DNA of 64,000 nucleotides from Halobacillus sp. Nhm2S1 (GTDB lineage Bacteria > Bacillota > Bacilli > Bacillales > Halobacillaceae): the NCBI RefSeq assembly GCF_019599545.1, contig NZ_JAIEZV010000003.1, positions 434,001 to 498,000 of the forward strand. Direction: 5' to 3'. Every line of letters starts with the position of its first letter. The first letter of the stretch is position 1. The position numbers were made by a program, and so were the translations under genes. Of this stretch, positions 40,093 to 49,617 are shown in pieces. The notes below the pieces were generated by a model that was not told the DNA's origin, ran no database searches, and worked only from the letters and a program-made list of their open reading frames with translations.

Positions 40093-40970
40093 GATGCTTC
40101 TTCCTCCTGTTCAGGTTCCGGATCTACCGTTTCTGCTGTACGATCCACTACCATCACGTGATTGATATCAAACAGATCGGCAAAAGGTTCTACATAGGCG
40201 GTTTGTGTCAGACCAAACTGATCATTGACGACTTCTTCGACCGTTCCAATTCTCAAGTTGCTCGGGAAAACGCCCCCTAATCCAGAAGAGATAACCGTAT
40301 CGCCCGGCTTGAGCTCTTCATCAAGCTTAATCTCCTCCAGCAATAGACGACCCGTTTCATCATCATAACCTTCGATCAGACCGAAAGCTTCATCCTGATT
40401 CTCCCGAACGACCCAAGCAGAAATTTTGTTCGAACGATCGAACCCGCTTAAGAGTTGGACCGTGGAATGAAAAGCCCCAACGGACTTGATTTTCCCAATC
40501 AGGCCATCACTTGTCATGACAGCCATATCTTTTTCAACGCCGTGCTCTTCTCCTTTATTAATGGTCATCTGCTCAAACCAACGGTCTGAACTTCTTGCAA
40601 TGACCGTTGCCTGCACGGGAGAGTAGTCACTCAAACTATCAGACTTATCCAATGTTTGCTGTAGTTCATCAATTTCACTACGAAGTCTTTGGTTTTCCTG
40701 AATGACACCTTTGTATTCAGAAAGCCTTGCTTTCAATACTTCGTTCTGTTCATAAACACCAAACATGTCTTGAATATTTTCAATGGTATTATCCACAAGA
40801 CTGACCGGTTTATGGAAGACGGTTTGCATCCAACCGATCGAATCCTGGAGAAATTTTTCAGGTGTGCTTAACGAATCACGGTCACGGATTGAAAAGCCAA
40901 TCAATGCTACGAGTACGATAAATCCTACTAATACAATCATCAGTCTTTTTCTGCGAAATAACGAAGGCAT
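40089..40970 (-). CDS. mreC: Rod shape-determining protein MreC
   Basis: 293 residues: a short cytosolic basic N-terminus, one membrane helix (about 9-26), a coiled coil (about 65-110) and the extracellular beta domain with VMTSDGLIGKI and DTVISSGLGGVFPSNLRIGTV. It ends in an acidic tail (DPEPEQEEEAS). Start follows the mreB stop within 12 bases. Confidence 0.96.
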   Translation of the reverse strand: MPSLFRRKRLMIVLVGFIVLVALIGFSIRDRDSLSTPEKFLQDSIGWMQTVFHKPVSLVDNTIENIQDMFGVYEQNEVLKARLSEYKGVIQENQRLRSEIDELQQTLDKSDSLSDYSPVQATVIARSSDRWFEQMTINKGEEHGVEKDMAVMTSDGLIGKIKSVGAFHSTVQLLSGFDRSNKISAWVVRENQDEAFGLIEGYDDETGRLLLEEIKLDEELKPGDTVISSGLGGVFPSNLRIGTVEEVVNDQFGLTQTAYVEPFADLFDINHVMVVDRTAETVDPEPEQEEEAS

Positions 40971-40981
40971 AACGAGTTAAA

Positions 40982-42022
40982 CTACTCCATTTTCGCCCGG
41001 CTTGCTACATTCGGCTGGGAACGGAAATGATGGATATACTCCAAAGACTTCCCTGTTCCAACCGCCACACAATCAAGTGGATTGTCGGCAATAAATACGG
41101 GCATGTTCGTTTCTTCACTGATGACTGTATCGATGTTCCTTAGCAAGGCGCCTCCCCCAGTAAGGACAATCCCGCGCTCCATAATATCCGCTGCCAGTTC
41201 TGGAGGTGTTTTTTCTAATGTGTTCTTGACCGTTTCAATAATTGAATCAATCGTATCTTTCATAGCACTTACAATTTCATCACTTTGAATCGTGATGGTT
41301 TTCGGCAAACCACTAAGCAAATCCCGTCCCCTAATATCCATTTCGTCAACTTCGGAGACTTCTCCTGCACCGCCCAATTCCATTTTCACTTCTTCAGCCG
41401 TCCGCTCACCAATCATTAAATTGTACTTCTTGCGTACATGCTGAATGATGTTGTCATCCATCTCATCTCCGGCAATACGGATGGACTGGCTTGTAACGAT
41501 TCCACCAAGAGAGATAATCGCCACCTCTGTTGTGCCACCACCAATATCAACGACCATGCTTCCGGTTGGTTCCCATACAGGAAGGCCTGCACCGATCGCT
41601 GCCGCAAATGGTTCCGCAATCGGATAAGCTTCTTTTGCTCCCGCCTGTTTCGTCGCATCAATGACCGCACGCTCTTCAACCATCGTAATGCCTGAGGGTA
41701 CACAGACCATGACATTCGGTTTACTTGCAAAAGAGGAACGCGTTTTTAACGCCTTTTTTATATAATATTTCATCATTTGAGCAGTCGTATCATAATCGGC
41801 AATCACGCCATCCTTCATCGGTCGGATAACATTTATGTAACCTGGCGTTCGCCCGATCATATTTCGCGCATCATTTCCGACCGCTTCGATGTCACCGGTT
41901 TGTGTATTTTTGGCAACAACCGAAGGCTCTCGGACAATGACCCCTTTACCTTTCAAAAAGACGAGTGTATTTGCAGTGCCCAAATCAATTCCTAAATCTT
42001 GAGAGAATCCAAAAATCCCCAA
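40982..42022 (-). CDS. mreB: Rod shape-determining actin MreB
   Basis: About 346 residues of actin fold: [19 protein letters not shown] (phosphate 1), [18 protein letters not shown] (phosphate 2) and [15 protein letters not shown] (adenosine loop). Start taken as TTG at 42022 ([15 protein letters not shown]), 7 bases after AAAGGAAG. The frame to 42058 adds residues that MreB proteins do not have. Confidence 0.97.
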   Translation of the reverse strand: MGIFGFSQDLGIDLGTANTLVFLKGKGVIVREPSVVAKNTQTGDIEAVGNDARNMIGRTPGYINVIRPMKDGVIADYDTTAQMMKYYIKKALKTRSSFASKPNVMVCVPSGITMVEERAVIDATKQAGAKEAYPIAEPFAAAIGAGLPVWEPTGSMVVDIGGGTTEVAIISLGGIVTSQSIRIAGDEMDDNIIQHVRKKYNLMIGERTAEEVKMELGGAGEVSEVDEMDIRGRDLLSGLPKTITIQSDEIVSAMKDTIDSIIETVKNTLEKTPPELAADIMERGIVLTGGGALLRNIDTVISEETNMPVFIADNPLDCVAVGTGKSLEYIHHFRSQPNVASRAKME

Positions 42023-42091
42023 TAATATCTTCCTTTCTAAAACCCGCTTTCCTATCAACGGGGGTTAGGCATCTATATAGAATCATGATTA

Positions 42092-42138
42092 GAAGAAGCG
42101 CCTATTTATAAGAAAATCCTATAAATGGCGCTTTTTCT
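42092..42138. terminator. Hairpin between radC and mreB
   Basis: AGCGCCTATTTAT pairs with ATAAATGGCGCT. The T run is on the plus-strand side and only CTTCTTCT on the minus side, so it may terminate radC transcription partially. Confidence 0.55.
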
Positions 42139-42184
42139 TTTTCATCTATTCAATTATACGAAAAATCCACAAAAATAGATAGTG

Positions 42185-42874
42185 TTACAAATAGCCTTTT
42201 TCTTTAAGACTAATGAATTTGCGATCACCAATGACAAGGTGATCCAATAAATCAATGCCAATCATCTTTCCGCATTCTTTCAATCTGCGTGTCACCTGGA
42301 TATCTTCTTGTGATGGAGTCGGGTCTCCGGAAGGGTGGTTGTGGGCGCATATGATGGAGGCGGCAGACCTTTTCACCGCTTCTTTGAACACCTCTCTTGG
42401 ATGGACAATCGAAGCATTCAAGCTGCCGATAAAGATGGTTTGTCTATGGAGGACCTGGTTTTTCGTGTTTAAAAACAAACAAATGAAGTGTTCCTGCTTT
42501 AAATCTCTCATTTCTTCCATGATAAAGTCCGCCCCGTCTTCCGGGCTTCTAATCATGTAACGTTCCACAGGTTTCATTTTCTGCATTCGTTTCCCTAATT
42601 CAATCGCTGCCAGGAGCAGGACCGCCTTTGCAGATCCAATTCCCCGGATAGCTGTCAGTTCTTCAATCGTGGCATCTTTCAGGAGCATGATTCCCTCAAA
42701 ATGAACAAGAAGCCGGTTGGAAAGCTCCATGACAGACTCACGTTTGGTTCCACTTCCTAACAGGATGGCGAAAAGTTCCTGATTGGATAAATGAGAGGCC
42801 CCGAGCTCAATCAACCGTTCTCTCGGCCGGTCTTGTCTCGGAACATCTTTGATCATTACACTTGTTTGGGTCAA
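42185..42874 (-). CDS. radC: RadC/JAB-domain protein
   Basis: 229 residues. The N-terminal helix-hairpin-helix (IRGIGSAKAVLLLAAIELG, about 75-93) is followed by the JAB/MPN metalloprotease-like domain with the metal motif ICAHNHPSGDPTPSQED (about 170-186). Despite the name, a DNA repair role is not established. Start is TTG at 42874 (MTQTSVMIKDVP), 7 bases after AAGGATG. Confidence 0.95.
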   Translation of the reverse strand: MTQTSVMIKDVPRQDRPRERLIELGASHLSNQELFAILLGSGTKRESVMELSNRLLVHFEGIMLLKDATIEELTAIRGIGSAKAVLLLAAIELGKRMQKMKPVERYMIRSPEDGADFIMEEMRDLKQEHFICLFLNTKNQVLHRQTIFIGSLNASIVHPREVFKEAVKRSAASIICAHNHPSGDPTPSQEDIQVTRRLKECGKMIGIDLLDHLVIGDRKFISLKEKGYL

Positions 42875-42916
42875 TGATTCGCATCCTTTCCTTCTAAGTC
42901 CCCATGCAAGAAAGAA

Positions 42917-43483
42917 TCACTCAGGGAAGATGCCTAATTTCTTAAGTTCACGTGCGACCCGTGACAGTGGCAAACCGACTACACTGTAATAGTCTCCATT
43001 AATTTCTTCAACAAACAAGGATCCTTTCCCTTGGATGCCGTATCCTCCTGCCTTATCCCACACCTCTCCTGTCCGTATATAGGCATCGATCTCTTCTTCT
43101 GACAATGCGTAAAAGGTCACTTCTGTCTGGACATAAAACAGATCCACTGATTGGTTTGTCTTTAAACAAACTCCCGTATATACCTCGTGTGTCGTACCAC
43201 TTAAAGATCTTAAATACAGCCTTGCTTCTTGATCATCTTTCGGTTTCCCTAGAATTTCACCATTGAAAGCCACGACGGTATCTGAAGTGAGCAACACCTC
43301 ATTCTCATCAACCTTCACGTTTTCAGCCTTTACTCTTGCCAAGTGAAGGACGGCTTCTTCAGGTGACATCCCCTCCTCGATCACTTCTTCAGCGTTCGAA
43401 GGGCGTACATCAAACTCGAAGCCTGCAAGCTCAAGGAGTTCCTTTCTTCTTGGAGATTGTGACCCTAAAACTAAGCGCTTCAT
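42917..43483 (-). CDS. maf: Maf nucleotide pyrophosphatase
   Basis: About 188 residues starting MKRLVLGSQSPRRKELLELAG, with the Maf motifs LLTSDTVVAF, GTTHEVYTGV and DKAGGYGIQGKGSLFV. It hydrolyses non-canonical nucleoside triphosphates (dTTP/UTP/modified) and affects septation in B. subtilis. Start at 43483 follows GATGAGG; the ATG four codons upstream overlaps that site. Confidence 0.95.
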   Translation of the reverse strand: MKRLVLGSQSPRRKELLELAGFEFDVRPSNAEEVIEEGMSPEEAVLHLARVKAENVKVDENEVLLTSDTVVAFNGEILGKPKDDQEARLYLRSLSGTTHEVYTGVCLKTNQSVDLFYVQTEVTFYALSEEEIDAYIRTGEVWDKAGGYGIQGKGSLFVEEINGDYYSVVGLPLSRVARELKKLGIFPE

Positions 43484-43583
43484 CCCAAACCTCATCCTCT
43501 CTATACATGGGGCTCTTTCTATTCTACAAGATTTTCATATAACAGAAGATTATAGAAAGAACCATTTTCTACAGGAAAAAGAT

Positions 43584-43622
43584 ATAAAAAAAGAGTTTCC
43601 CGTTGAGAAAACTCCTTTTTTC
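43584..43622 (-). terminator. Terminator downstream of spoIIB
   Basis: On the minus strand AAGGAGTTTTC/GGAAACTCTTT is followed by a T run. It closes the transcript that may start in the pilus locus. Confidence 0.88.
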
Positions 43623-43646
43623 TTAGAATATCACGTGATGTATTCC

Positions 43647-44459
43647 TTATTCTAATGATTGAGTCACTTTTAACCAATTGATATTGGTATCATCCTGAGA
43701 TTCCCATTCATTCAAAGCTTGTCCAAGTGGTGTATTCTCACCCACTTCATCCATAAGCTTCTTTCTTTGATTCTCCGATAAATCTTTCATTTCATGGGTC
43801 TCAATAGGAGTAACCAGTTCTTGCGGGATTTCCTTTTCAATCGTTACAACAAAAGGCTTCACATAAGTTTCAATGCTCTTTCCAGCAAGACGTCCAGCAA
43901 TCTGATCGGCGTCCTGTTTATTCGCCGCACTCCCAACAAATAAATAATATTGCCCATCCCTCTGCCAGACGATGGAGGGTACAAGAAGAGCTGTCAGTTT
44001 GCTCTTCCATTCATTCGCTTTTCCCTCTGTGGAGAAAGCCCCTGCTTGAACGATATACGTATCAAAGGTCTGCGTAGGACCACTTGGGAGCTCAGACATA
44101 GGCTCCTCTTGAGAAGCGACCACTTCTGTATCTGTGTTCCCCTCACCAGACACTGGCACAGATTCCGGTCCTGTCGCAGACGAATCCGTTAGAGACACAA
44201 ACATACGAAGCAGTAGAAAACCAAGTCCAAGACTGACAAAAAGGGCGGTCAAAGCTGTTGTGATTAACGGTCTGACTGGTGTTGAAGAAAAGCGTTTCTT
44301 TTTAAATGGAATGTGGTACACCCGGGTTGCAGGACGTTCATCTTCCTTATCTTCCTCAACTGCTGCAGCTTGTTCCTTTTGTGTCCGAACAACTTCATGT
44401 TTCGTTTCCTGCTGATGTTCGTTCCGAAATGAGATGGAGATCTTATTTTTGGAATCCAT
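43647..44459 (-). CDS. spoIIB: SpoIIB-like SPOR-domain membrane protein
   Basis: 270 residues: a cytosolic N-terminus (KISISFRNEHQQ...), a membrane helix (about 65-88) and a Ser/Glu-rich linker. An extracellular SPOR domain (about 128-200, TYIVQAGAFSTEGKANEWKSKL, YYLFVGSAANKQDADQIAGRL) binds denuded septal glycan. SpoIIB aids septal peptidoglycan dissolution during engulfment, and B. subtilis spoIIB also lies between maf and comC. No clear terminator separates it from the pilO-like gene 94 bases upstream, so read-through is possible. Confidence 0.85.
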   Translation of the reverse strand: MDSKNKISISFRNEHQQETKHEVVRTQKEQAAAVEEDKEDERPATRVYHIPFKKKRFSSTPVRPLITTALTALFVSLGLGFLLLRMFVSLTDSSATGPESVPVSGEGNTDTEVVASQEEPMSELPSGPTQTFDTYIVQAGAFSTEGKANEWKSKLTALLVPSIVWQRDGQYYLFVGSAANKQDADQIAGRLAGKSIETYVKPFVVTIEKEIPQELVTPIETHEMKDLSENQRKKLMDEVGENTPLGQALNEWESQDDTNINWLKVTQSLE

Positions 44460-44553
44460 AGTTTGATCACTCCTGCAAGGTTTGTTCCCACACTATCACA
44501 GGAGTTTTGAAAACCACGCTGAAATTTGTCAGTAGGTCTTCGACAATTTTGGC

Positions 44554-45408
44554 TTACAATTGACTTTCAAGTTCTGAATCTGAGGGTTCTTCCTCTTCTT
44601 CATTGTCACGTTTTCCTTCATCTACGGTCTCTTCCTCTTTCTTTGGTGTAGTGGATACAGTTTGGTTCGGATCATCCCATTGTTCCATGGCGAAAGGGTC
44701 CACTTTATTTGGACTTCCACCATAATGGTATTGCGGTGCTTCATTCGCGAGGCTGGCATATAATGGCTGATAATAGCTATTCATGACGATGGAATAGCCC
44801 AGTTCATTTTCGCTTTCAGGTGCATCAAACTGGATCGACTCGATTTGTATAACCCGAGATAAAGATTGAATCTCACTCATAAAAGAGACCATTTCATCAT
44901 AATTTTCAGAAGTCACATCGAGAGTGAATTGAAGGGTATGTAGACCTTCAATGAGTCTCTCTGCCTCATCTTCCACAGGTTCCTCTGCTATAGTTTCATC
45001 TAAACCCTCTTCCTCGTCGTTATTTACGCCATTTTCTTCTCGTTCATTTTCTGGTTCTATCATAGGGATCGTTGACTCTGAATCGGAAATAGCCATACTG
45101 TTGATTATGCTCCTTGAGGCATTTTCTGCCCGATCAAGGCCAATCAATAGTTGATCCATGAGAGGAATAACCGGCAACTGCTGCTGAATGATACGAGAAG
45201 TGAGGATTTGGTCTCTTTCGGTACCTTCTTGATTGTTCTCTATAGCGGAAAGAATCTTTTGTTCCTGGGTTAAGATGGCTTCTTTTTCTACTACCTCTTC
45301 CTTGTATGGAGCCAGAATGACTCTTTGACCGAGTATGGAGAACACTAGGACAAGGACGACTCCTGCAATGATGATCCATAAACTGTGACGATTCCATTCA
45401 ATCTTCAT
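44554..45408 (-). CDS. pilO: PilO-like type IV pilus assembly protein
   Basis: 284 residues: short cytosolic N-terminus, one membrane helix (about 11-32, LWIIIAGVVLVLVFSILGQRV), a coiled-coil stretch (about 35-90) and a ferredoxin-like C-terminal domain (about 150-215). PilO pairs with PilN in the inner-membrane alignment complex. A 30-residue acidic insert (EPENEREENGVNNDEEEG onward) and an acidic tail are unusual. ATG overlaps the pilN stop (ATGA). Family similarity is weak in sequence; topology and gene order support it. Confidence 0.75.
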   Translation of the reverse strand: MKIEWNRHSLWIIIAGVVLVLVFSILGQRVILAPYKEEVVEKEAILTQEQKILSAIENNQEGTERDQILTSRIIQQQLPVIPLMDQLLIGLDRAENASRSIINSMAISDSESTIPMIEPENEREENGVNNDEEEGLDETIAEEPVEDEAERLIEGLHTLQFTLDVTSENYDEMVSFMSEIQSLSRVIQIESIQFDAPESENELGYSIVMNSYYQPLYASLANEAPQYHYGGSPNKVDPFAMEQWDDPNQTVSTTPKKEEETVDEGKRDNEEEEEPSDSELESQL

Positions 45409-45983
45409 TGGAGAGACACCCCCTCATCAGCGAGCGTCGATTCTTCGAGAACAATATAATAACTTGCTATGTAACGAGGTTGATAATCATACAAATCTTC
45501 AGTATCGTCCACAACATCCGTATCTACCCCGGCTAACTCAACATCAGAGATAAATGATTGTTGAATTAAGGTATTCGTGTATTTCGCCGCTTCTTGAATG
45601 GTATCGAACCTTACATTTACAGTGACTTCAGAGGCACCAGTTAACGCGAATGATTCAAAGAACCCACGCTCAGGCAGCAGAGAAACAAGCTCTTCCACCA
45701 CAGGAATGGTAGGGATAACCGTACCTTTCAACTGCTCAAGTGAATCTTTCAACTGTTCTCTTTCGGTACCCTCTCCACCAGATGTAACTGCAAAACTTTC
45801 CTGCTCAACCTGCACCTGCGAAATTTGCTCATCCAATCGGGAAGACTCTTCGACCAGGCTTGCCTTTTGAGCATTAAATACGATTCCCAAGACTAATAAA
45901 AGGAGAGCAAAGAAAGTGACAACTAAATACGGGAGGATATTTCTCTTTTCTTTTTGTTCCAGTAAATTAATCTCTACAACCAT
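45405..45983 (-). CDS. pilN: PilN-like type IV pilus assembly protein
   Basis: 192 residues. The cytosolic peptide VVEINLLEQKEKRN contains the PilM-binding INLL motif seen in PilN proteins. One membrane helix (about 17-38), a coiled coil (40-90) and a small alpha/beta domain follow. It follows pilM and precedes the pilO-like gene, the canonical M-N-O order. Confidence 0.83.
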   Translation of the reverse strand: MVVEINLLEQKEKRNILPYLVVTFFALLLLVLGIVFNAQKASLVEESSRLDEQISQVQVEQESFAVTSGGEGTEREQLKDSLEQLKGTVIPTIPVVEELVSLLPERGFFESFALTGASEVTVNVRFDTIQEAAKYTNTLIQQSFISDVELAGVDTDVVDDTEDLYDYQPRYIASYYIVLEESTLADEGVSLQ

Positions 45984-46003
45984 TCTCTCATCCCCTACAT
46001 CCT

Positions 46004-46972
46004 TTATGGCTTGATGGACAATCCAATCGCATCCATGTATTCACCGCTGGAAGGTTGGCCTGAATCCAAAAATACGTCTGCCTCTTTCAAAGCGGCGACC
46101 TGGATCCCTTTTGCTTCGAGCAACTCTCTTACCAGACCATTCTCCGGCCAATCTCCAGTGAGAAGGACTTTGGATACGGAGGCTTCTCCATTCATCACAG
46201 AGAACCTATAAAAATCCATGATTCTTTCCACTTCATTGACCTGATCATAAGTAAATTCAGTCGGACCGCCACCATCATCCCCAAGCCAAACGTAACGGCC
46301 GTTTTCCCTTTTCCATAACGTCATAGAAAGCGGACTTCTTGTGTGGTTGATAAATGCCGGTACATGTTCGTTAAATACCGTCAACACACACCCGTCCAAG
46401 TTCCAGTCGATGATCAGCAGATGTTCTCCCTCTGACGTTAAATCCAAATATTCGTATAGACGATAAATAGAAAGCGCACTAACATCCGCCGCTTTCGTTT
46501 TCAGTTTGGCATCATTAAAAACCTGGTCTAACATACGAATTTGTTCTTCAGGATAAGCAAAAAGAAGCAGTTTTTTCTTTTCTTCATTCTCACTCATCAC
46601 ACTGAAATCAAATGCAGGGTCATCAAAAGGAAGATGCAGCGTTTCGCCCAGTTGCATATATAAATAGCCTTTGATTTCATCATTCTTCACATGAACGGGT
46701 ACTTCAAAAGGACGAACAACAACCGAGTGATCCGGCACAGTAAAATAGAGCGATTTGTTGCTCCATCCTTTACTTTCAATAAAGTTCTCAACGATTCGGG
46801 CAAGCTCCCTGGAGTCTTTGATTTTCCCGTCCTCCATAATATGAGGAGGTAGAGCAATATCTCCGGTGTCGTCGATTTCCCACGCATTCTCTGATTTTGA
46901 ATACACATAGCGAATGCAGTGGTTTTTGATTACGAAATTCACCCGACCGCTTGAATTAAAAAAACGAAACAA
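46004..46972 (-). CDS. pilM: PilM-like actin-fold pilus assembly protein
   Basis: A 322-residue cytosolic protein with the PilM pattern: IKNHCIRYVYSKSE near the start, SLYFTVPDHSVVVRPFEVP (about 74-92), ADVSALSIYRLYEYLDL and an ATP-binding LLIIDWNLDGCVLTVFN (about 183). In this type of system PilM binds the cytosolic tail of PilN and links it to the ATPase. Start is TTG at 46972 with AGGAGG 9 bases upstream. Confidence 0.85.
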   Translation of the reverse strand: MFRFFNSSGRVNFVIKNHCIRYVYSKSENAWEIDDTGDIALPPHIMEDGKIKDSRELARIVENFIESKGWSNKSLYFTVPDHSVVVRPFEVPVHVKNDEIKGYLYMQLGETLHLPFDDPAFDFSVMSENEEKKKLLLFAYPEEQIRMLDQVFNDAKLKTKAADVSALSIYRLYEYLDLTSEGEHLLIIDWNLDGCVLTVFNEHVPAFINHTRSPLSMTLWKRENGRYVWLGDDGGGPTEFTYDQVNEVERIMDFYRFSVMNGEASVSKVLLTGDWPENGLVRELLEAKGIQVAALKEADVFLDSGQPSSGEYMDAIGLSIKP

Positions 46973-46987
46973 ATGTCTCTCCTCCTC

Positions 46988-47746
46988 CTATAAGAAAAAT
47001 GCATCATAATAAAGTCGTAATAGATCAAAGCCGAATAGGTAACAGATGACTGCAGCGAGTATAATGGATGGGCCAAATGGAAAAGGATCTTTCCTTCCAA
47101 TCACTTTGAAGCCTAATAAAGTCAGACTGACAACCGTTCCTATTAAAGTCGCTAGAAATAAAGTGAGTAAAGTTAGTTTCCAACCCAGCAGGATGCCTAA
47201 CGTTCCTAACAGCTTCATATCCCCTGCGCCCATACCGCCCTTACTCAGTAAAATAATCATAAAGATGATGGTAAAGCCGGCTAAAGCACCATATATGGAG
47301 TCATACCATGGTTGTAATGGATGAATCGTCCGGTAGATGATGAAGCTTCCCGCAAAAAAGAGTAACAGTTTATTTGGGATCAACATGTAGCTGATATCAC
47401 TCACTGTCACGATAACTCCCAGGGAAATTAGCAGGAGCGCGCCTAATAAATCCCACGATAAACCCAGATTTATGTATGCCACTAAAAAAAGAACCCCTGT
47501 GATCAGCTCAACGAGAGGGTATGCCATCGAAATGGAATGTTTACAGTGTCTACATTTACCTTTGGATATGAGGTAAGAAAAGAGTGGGATTAAGTCTCTT
47601 GCTTGTAGAAGTGTGGAACAGTGGGGGCAAGCGGAACGTGAGGTTGTGAATGGGATGTTTTTTGGTAAACGGAGGCCGACAACGTTAAAAAATGAACCTA
47701 GGATTGTGCCCGTAATAAATATGTAAAAATCCGTGAAAATGTCCAT
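46988..47746 (-). CDS. comC: Prepilin peptidase (PilD/ComC type)
   Basis: About 252 residues, polytopic. The cytosolic zinc-binding loop has CPHC (about 38) and CRHC (about 63); the two catalytic Asp are in TVSDISYMLIPN (about 135) and GGMGAGDMK (the GxGD motif, about 183). It cleaves and N-methylates type IV prepilins. B. subtilis comC lies at this same locus between folC and spoIIB, so this is probably its orthologue and may also process the ComG pseudopilins. Start at 47746 follows AGAGAGGT. Confidence 0.93.
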   Translation of the reverse strand: MDIFTDFYIFITGTILGSFFNVVGLRLPKNIPFTTSRSACPHCSTLLQARDLIPLFSYLISKGKCRHCKHSISMAYPLVELITGVLFLVAYINLGLSWDLLGALLLISLGVIVTVSDISYMLIPNKLLLFFAGSFIIYRTIHPLQPWYDSIYGALAGFTIIFMIILLSKGGMGAGDMKLLGTLGILLGWKLTLLTLFLATLIGTVVSLTLLGFKVIGRKDPFPFGPSIILAAVICYLFGFDLLRLYYDAFFL

Positions 47747-47772
47747 TAATTTACCTCTCTTTATGTGCATAA

Positions 47773-47790
47773 ACCCGGGTCACCCCGGGT
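47773..47790 (-). promoter_or_regulatory. GC-rich hairpin between the major pilin and prepilin peptidase genes
   Basis: On the minus strand ACCCGGG-GTGA-CCCGGGT forms a perfect 7-bp stem, followed by TTATG. It sits 40 bases after the pilin stop and just before the peptidase ribosome site. With almost no T run it is more likely an mRNA-stabilising or attenuating hairpin than a full terminator. Confidence 0.55.
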
Positions 47791-47829
47791 CATTTTTCAT
47801 TTAATACGTTTCTCATAGTAATGAAAACT

Positions 47830-48270
47830 TTATTCACCATTTAATGAAGATTTAGTGGCATTAGTTATATAATTGTCAGATCCATCTGCTGCTGCGCCAA
47901 GACTGACTTCATAAGTCACTTGATTAGAATTAGCATCAGCATTCAAGGTAATCGCAACTTGAGCAAGAGCATAAGTGTCATCTGTTTCAGGGTCTTGCGG
48001 AACTCCATCCAGGTAACCTGCAGTAACCAACTCCGCAGCTGTAACTGGGGAGTCGGCTTCAGTAACGTCCCCGCTAACGTAAGCTAATCTAGCTGATTCT
48101 AATAGAGAAAGAGCGTTTGCATCATGTGCATCCTCTTCTGTACTTGCAATCAGGCTACCAATTGCCGGAATAGCAATCGCAGCAATAATCCCCAAAATAA
48201 CAATAACAGCCAAAAGCTCAATCAACGTGAAACCTTTCTCATTCTTTAACATTTTTCTTAACTTTTTCAT
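47830..48270 (-). CDS. pilA: Type IV major pilin (PilA-like)
   Basis: About 146 residues. A basic leader MKKLRKMLKNEKG is cut before FTLIELLAVIVILGIIAAIAIPA, with Phe at +1 and Glu at +5. A long N-terminal helix and an acidic, Ala/Asp-rich globular head follow, with no Cys. The abundance-type position (own promoter-like region upstream, hairpin downstream) marks it as the major pilin. Start at 48270, AAGGAGAG upstream; the 28-codon extension in frame is non-coding leader. Confidence 0.93.
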   Translation of the reverse strand: MKKLRKMLKNEKGFTLIELLAVIVILGIIAAIAIPAIGSLIASTEEDAHDANALSLLESARLAYVSGDVTEADSPVTAAELVTAGYLDGVPQDPETDDTYALAQVAITLNADANSNQVTYEVSLGAAADGSDNYITNATKSSLNGE

Positions 48271-48314
48271 TTTCTCTCTCCTTATGTAGTATTTTCGAAT
48301 TTCTGCCAATGGAT

Positions 48315-48375
48315 ATGTCCTACTTTTTTCATTAGCAAAATGTCCTATGTTCATTATAAAGGATAAAATGTTTGC
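48315..48375 (-). promoter_or_regulatory. Putative pilin promoter region with repeated TAGGACAT
   Basis: On the minus strand a TATAAT box (48353-48358) lies about 85 bases before the pilin start, without a good -35 at 17 bases. Two direct copies of TAGGACAT follow (48340-48347 and 48315-48322), exactly 25 bases apart, near the expected start of transcription and in the leader. Confidence 0.45.
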
Positions 48376-48407
48376 AAACTAGCATTTTTGCACATTCTTA
48401 CAAATTC

Positions 48408-49616
48408 TTAATTAATCGTGTCGAAGATTGAAAACATCGGCACTGCAATCGCTGCAACAATTCCTCCGACCACAAGTGCCAGGACTAGGATCATGAGAGG
48501 CTCAATTAACGTTTTTAATCGATCGGTTGTATATTCCAGCTCAGATTCATAGAATTCAGCTACCTTTGAAAGCATGTAGTCGAGAGACCCTGTCTCTTCT
48601 CCTACAGCCATCATTTGAATAACCAGAGGGGGGAAAATGGGATACTCCCGCAATGGATCGGACAGGTTGTTCCCTTTTTCCAACGATTTGTAACTATTCA
48701 TGATCGCTCGTTCGACGACTTTATTCTCAACAACGTTTTGTGTCACTTGTAGTGATTTTAAAATGGGCACAGAACTATTCATAAGAGAACTTAATGTACT
48801 TGTCATCCGTACTAAAGCCGCTTTCTGTATTAAAGGTCCGAACACAGGAATTTTCAGCTTTAATACATCCAACGTATATTGCAGTTTCGGGTTTCGATCT
48901 ACGAGCAACTTAAAAGCAATAAATAAAACCACCGGGATAAGGATCACAAGGTACCAAAAGCTTTGAAAAAACTGGCTCATACTAAGCGTGAGCTGAGTGA
49001 TCCAGGGAAGCTCTCCCCCCATGGTGTCAAACATGCTTGCAAATCTGGGAACGACGAAGGTTAATAGGAAAATGACGATACCAACCGCTATCAGCCCAAC
49101 CACAAGCGGGTAGGTCAAAGCCGAAATGATTTTCTGCCTTGTGTCGTACTGTTTCTCATAATAAACCGCCAGGCGTTCCAGGATGTCATCGAGATTACCT
49201 CCGACTTCCCCTGCCCGTACCATATTAATGAATAAGTTGGAGAAGATTTTCGAATGGGAAGCTGCTGCTTCAGAAAATGCGCGTCCACTTTCCAACTGAT
49301 CACTGATGTCATAGAGAGCTTCACTTAATGCACGACTATTGGATTGTTTGGCAAGAATTTTTGTCGATTCAAGTAATGAAATCCCCGCTCTCATGAGTGT
49401 AGAAAATTGCCTTAGGTATATGACAAAGTCCTTAGGCTTTACAGGGCTTCCTATTTGGATGTCCTTCAGGAAGATACTGTCGATTTCTTTAATTTCCGAA
49501 ATGGTAATGCCCTGCTCTTTCAATGACAGGACCGCTTCTTTTCTGGAATTTGCACGCAACCTCCCCTTTTGAGCTTTCCCTAGGAGACTGCGCCCTTGAT
49601 AGGAATAATAGGGCAT
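48408..49616 (-). CDS. pilC: PilC/GspF-family platform protein
   Basis: 402 residues with two GspF domains (about 66-190 and 268-390) and three membrane helices (about 167-190, 217-238, 370-395). Signatures include FLRQFSTLMRAGISLLES, INMVRAGEVGGNLDDIL and VIQMMAVGEETGSLDYML. It is the inner-membrane core on which PilB and PilT act. Translation starts 1 base after the pilT stop. Confidence 0.95.
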   Translation of the reverse strand: MPYYSYQGRSLLGKAQKGRLRANSRKEAVLSLKEQGITISEIKEIDSIFLKDIQIGSPVKPKDFVIYLRQFSTLMRAGISLLESTKILAKQSNSRALSEALYDISDQLESGRAFSEAAASHSKIFSNLFINMVRAGEVGGNLDDILERLAVYYEKQYDTRQKIISALTYPLVVGLIAVGIVIFLLTFVVPRFASMFDTMGGELPWITQLTLSMSQFFQSFWYLVILIPVVLFIAFKLLVDRNPKLQYTLDVLKLKIPVFGPLIQKAALVRMTSTLSSLMNSSVPILKSLQVTQNVVENKVVERAIMNSYKSLEKGNNLSDPLREYPIFPPLVIQMMAVGEETGSLDYMLSKVAEFYESELEYTTDRLKTLIEPLMILVLALVVGGIVAAIAVPMFSIFDTIN

Positions 49617-49617
49617 A

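Noticed and set aside
44460-44553. Terminator between the pilO-like gene and spoIIB
   Set aside because: An imperfect AAATTGTC/GACAAATTT pairing exists but lacks a GC-rich stem and T run.
48270-48354. Longer major pilin with 28 extra residues
   Set aside because: This would place the promoter-like repeats inside the gene; AAGGAGAG before 48270 and a normal prepilin leader support the shorter form.
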